Positions 30,128-30,304 of a DNA stretch of 30,304 nucleotides are shown here, one piece after another. Position 1 is the first letter of the stretch; each line of letters starts with the position of its first letter. The translations under genes and the position numbers were made by a program. The notes beneath the pieces were generated by a model. That model was not told the origin of the DNA. It did no database searches and saw only the letters and a list, made by a program, of their open reading frames with translations. The stretch comes from JAEDES01 sp964470055 (lineage in GTDB: Bacteria > Bacillota_I > Bacilli_A > RF39 > UBA660): NCBI GenBank assembly GCA_964470055.1, contig CAYXZZ010000011.1, positions 1 to 30,304 on the forward strand, in the 5' to 3' direction.

Positions 30128-30154
30128 GAGTGGGAAATTATTCGTTTCCCACTC
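30128..30154 (-). promoter_or_regulatory. 5'-terminal stem-loop in the rimP-nusA operon leader
   Basis: A perfect 10-bp stem (30145-30154 with 30128-30137) has a 7-nt loop and begins about six bases after the predicted start. It ends some 10 bases before AGGAGG. TTATTATTT follows it, so it could act as a weak attenuator, possibly NusA-dependent, or as an mRNA-stabilising 5' hairpin. Confidence 0.6.
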
Positions 30155-30166
30155 CTTTCTGGTTAT

Positions 30167-30194
30167 ATTATATCACATATTTTCATTTTTACAA
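30167..30194 (-). promoter_or_regulatory. Promoter of the rimP-nusA-infB-rbfA operon
   Basis: TGATATAAT (perfect -10 at 30167-30172, extended TG) has TTGTAA (30189-30194) at 16 bp. Transcription start near 30160. Confidence 0.75.
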
Positions 30195-30244
30195 GGAAAA
30201 TATGCTGCTTAATCTATTTATTTTTCTTTTGTATTTTAAAATAT

Positions 30245-30261
30245 GAAGCGCACAATTAATG
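30245..30261. other. Hairpin at right edge, possible terminator of an upstream gene
   Basis: A short GCACA/TGTGC inverted repeat sits in otherwise featureless AT-rich sequence. On the minus strand CATATTTT follows it. It may end a gene outside the window. Nothing else is seen between 30195 and 30304. Confidence 0.25.
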
Positions 30262-30304
30262 TGCAATAAGTTTTTAAAACATATATAATACCTTTTAAGC
30301 AATT

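Overview
The window is strongly AT-rich and reads with the standard bacterial code (TGA is used as a stop, TGG for Trp). Shine-Dalgarno sites are AGGAGG or GGTGA-like, many promoters have extended -10 boxes (TGnTATAAT), and intrinsic terminators are frequent. Gene content (dxs, rpsO/pnp, the rimP-nusA-rnpM-infB-rbfA operon, CPBP protease, VanZ, VUT, a camelysin/TasA-like secreted protein) fits a low-GC Bacillota of class Bacilli, probably a host-associated lineage near RF39 or Erysipelotrichales. The placement is inference; no rRNA or tRNA gene is visible.

Layout. All genes but one lie on the minus strand. At the left edge are the first 14 codons of pnp and then rpsO, with its own promoter and a possible S15-binding leader. 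A plus-strand CPBP protease follows. Then come an orphan 234-aa gene, a mntP-DUF4177-membrane protein operon, dxs, and a CaCA-family exchanger preceded by a complete yybP-ykoY-type Mn2+ riboswitch with its terminator. From 6.3 to 16.7 kb the genes are two membrane-linked XRE regulators, a YjbR protein, an alpha/beta hydrolase, an Mbeg1-like lipase-fold protein, an RsuA-type pseudouridine synthase, a lipoprotein with a structured leader, a GH13 amylase, a ROK kinase and a second lipoprotein. From 16.7 to 23.8 kb there are an ABC transporter (FtsX-type permease plus ATPase), a patatin, a frameshifted secreted protein, a CDP-alcohol phosphatidyltransferase, a zinc-ribbon protein and a VUT-family transporter. 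The stretch from 23.8 to 25.4 kb is decayed: an IS3-type orfA remnant, a camelysin/TasA-like gene with two compensating frameshifts, and an intergenic region with a plus-strand promoter. The right end is the translation operon rimP-nusA-rnpM-infB-orf122-rbfA, with its own promoter and a hairpin at the 5' end of the transcript.

How it fits together. The two edges are the two halves of the classical nusA-infB-rbfA-(truB-ribF)-rpsO-pnp cluster, in the same orientation and order but separated by about 25 kb of cell-envelope, transport and metabolic genes. mntP and the riboswitch-controlled exchanger share an identical 16-bp promoter core, suggesting a manganese-export module. The best candidates for something undescribed are the roughly 100-nt four-way-junction RNA in front of the lipoprotein gene at 12.2-12.6 kb and the N-domain-only RimP. 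The two secreted-protein genes with paired frameshifts also deserve attention.
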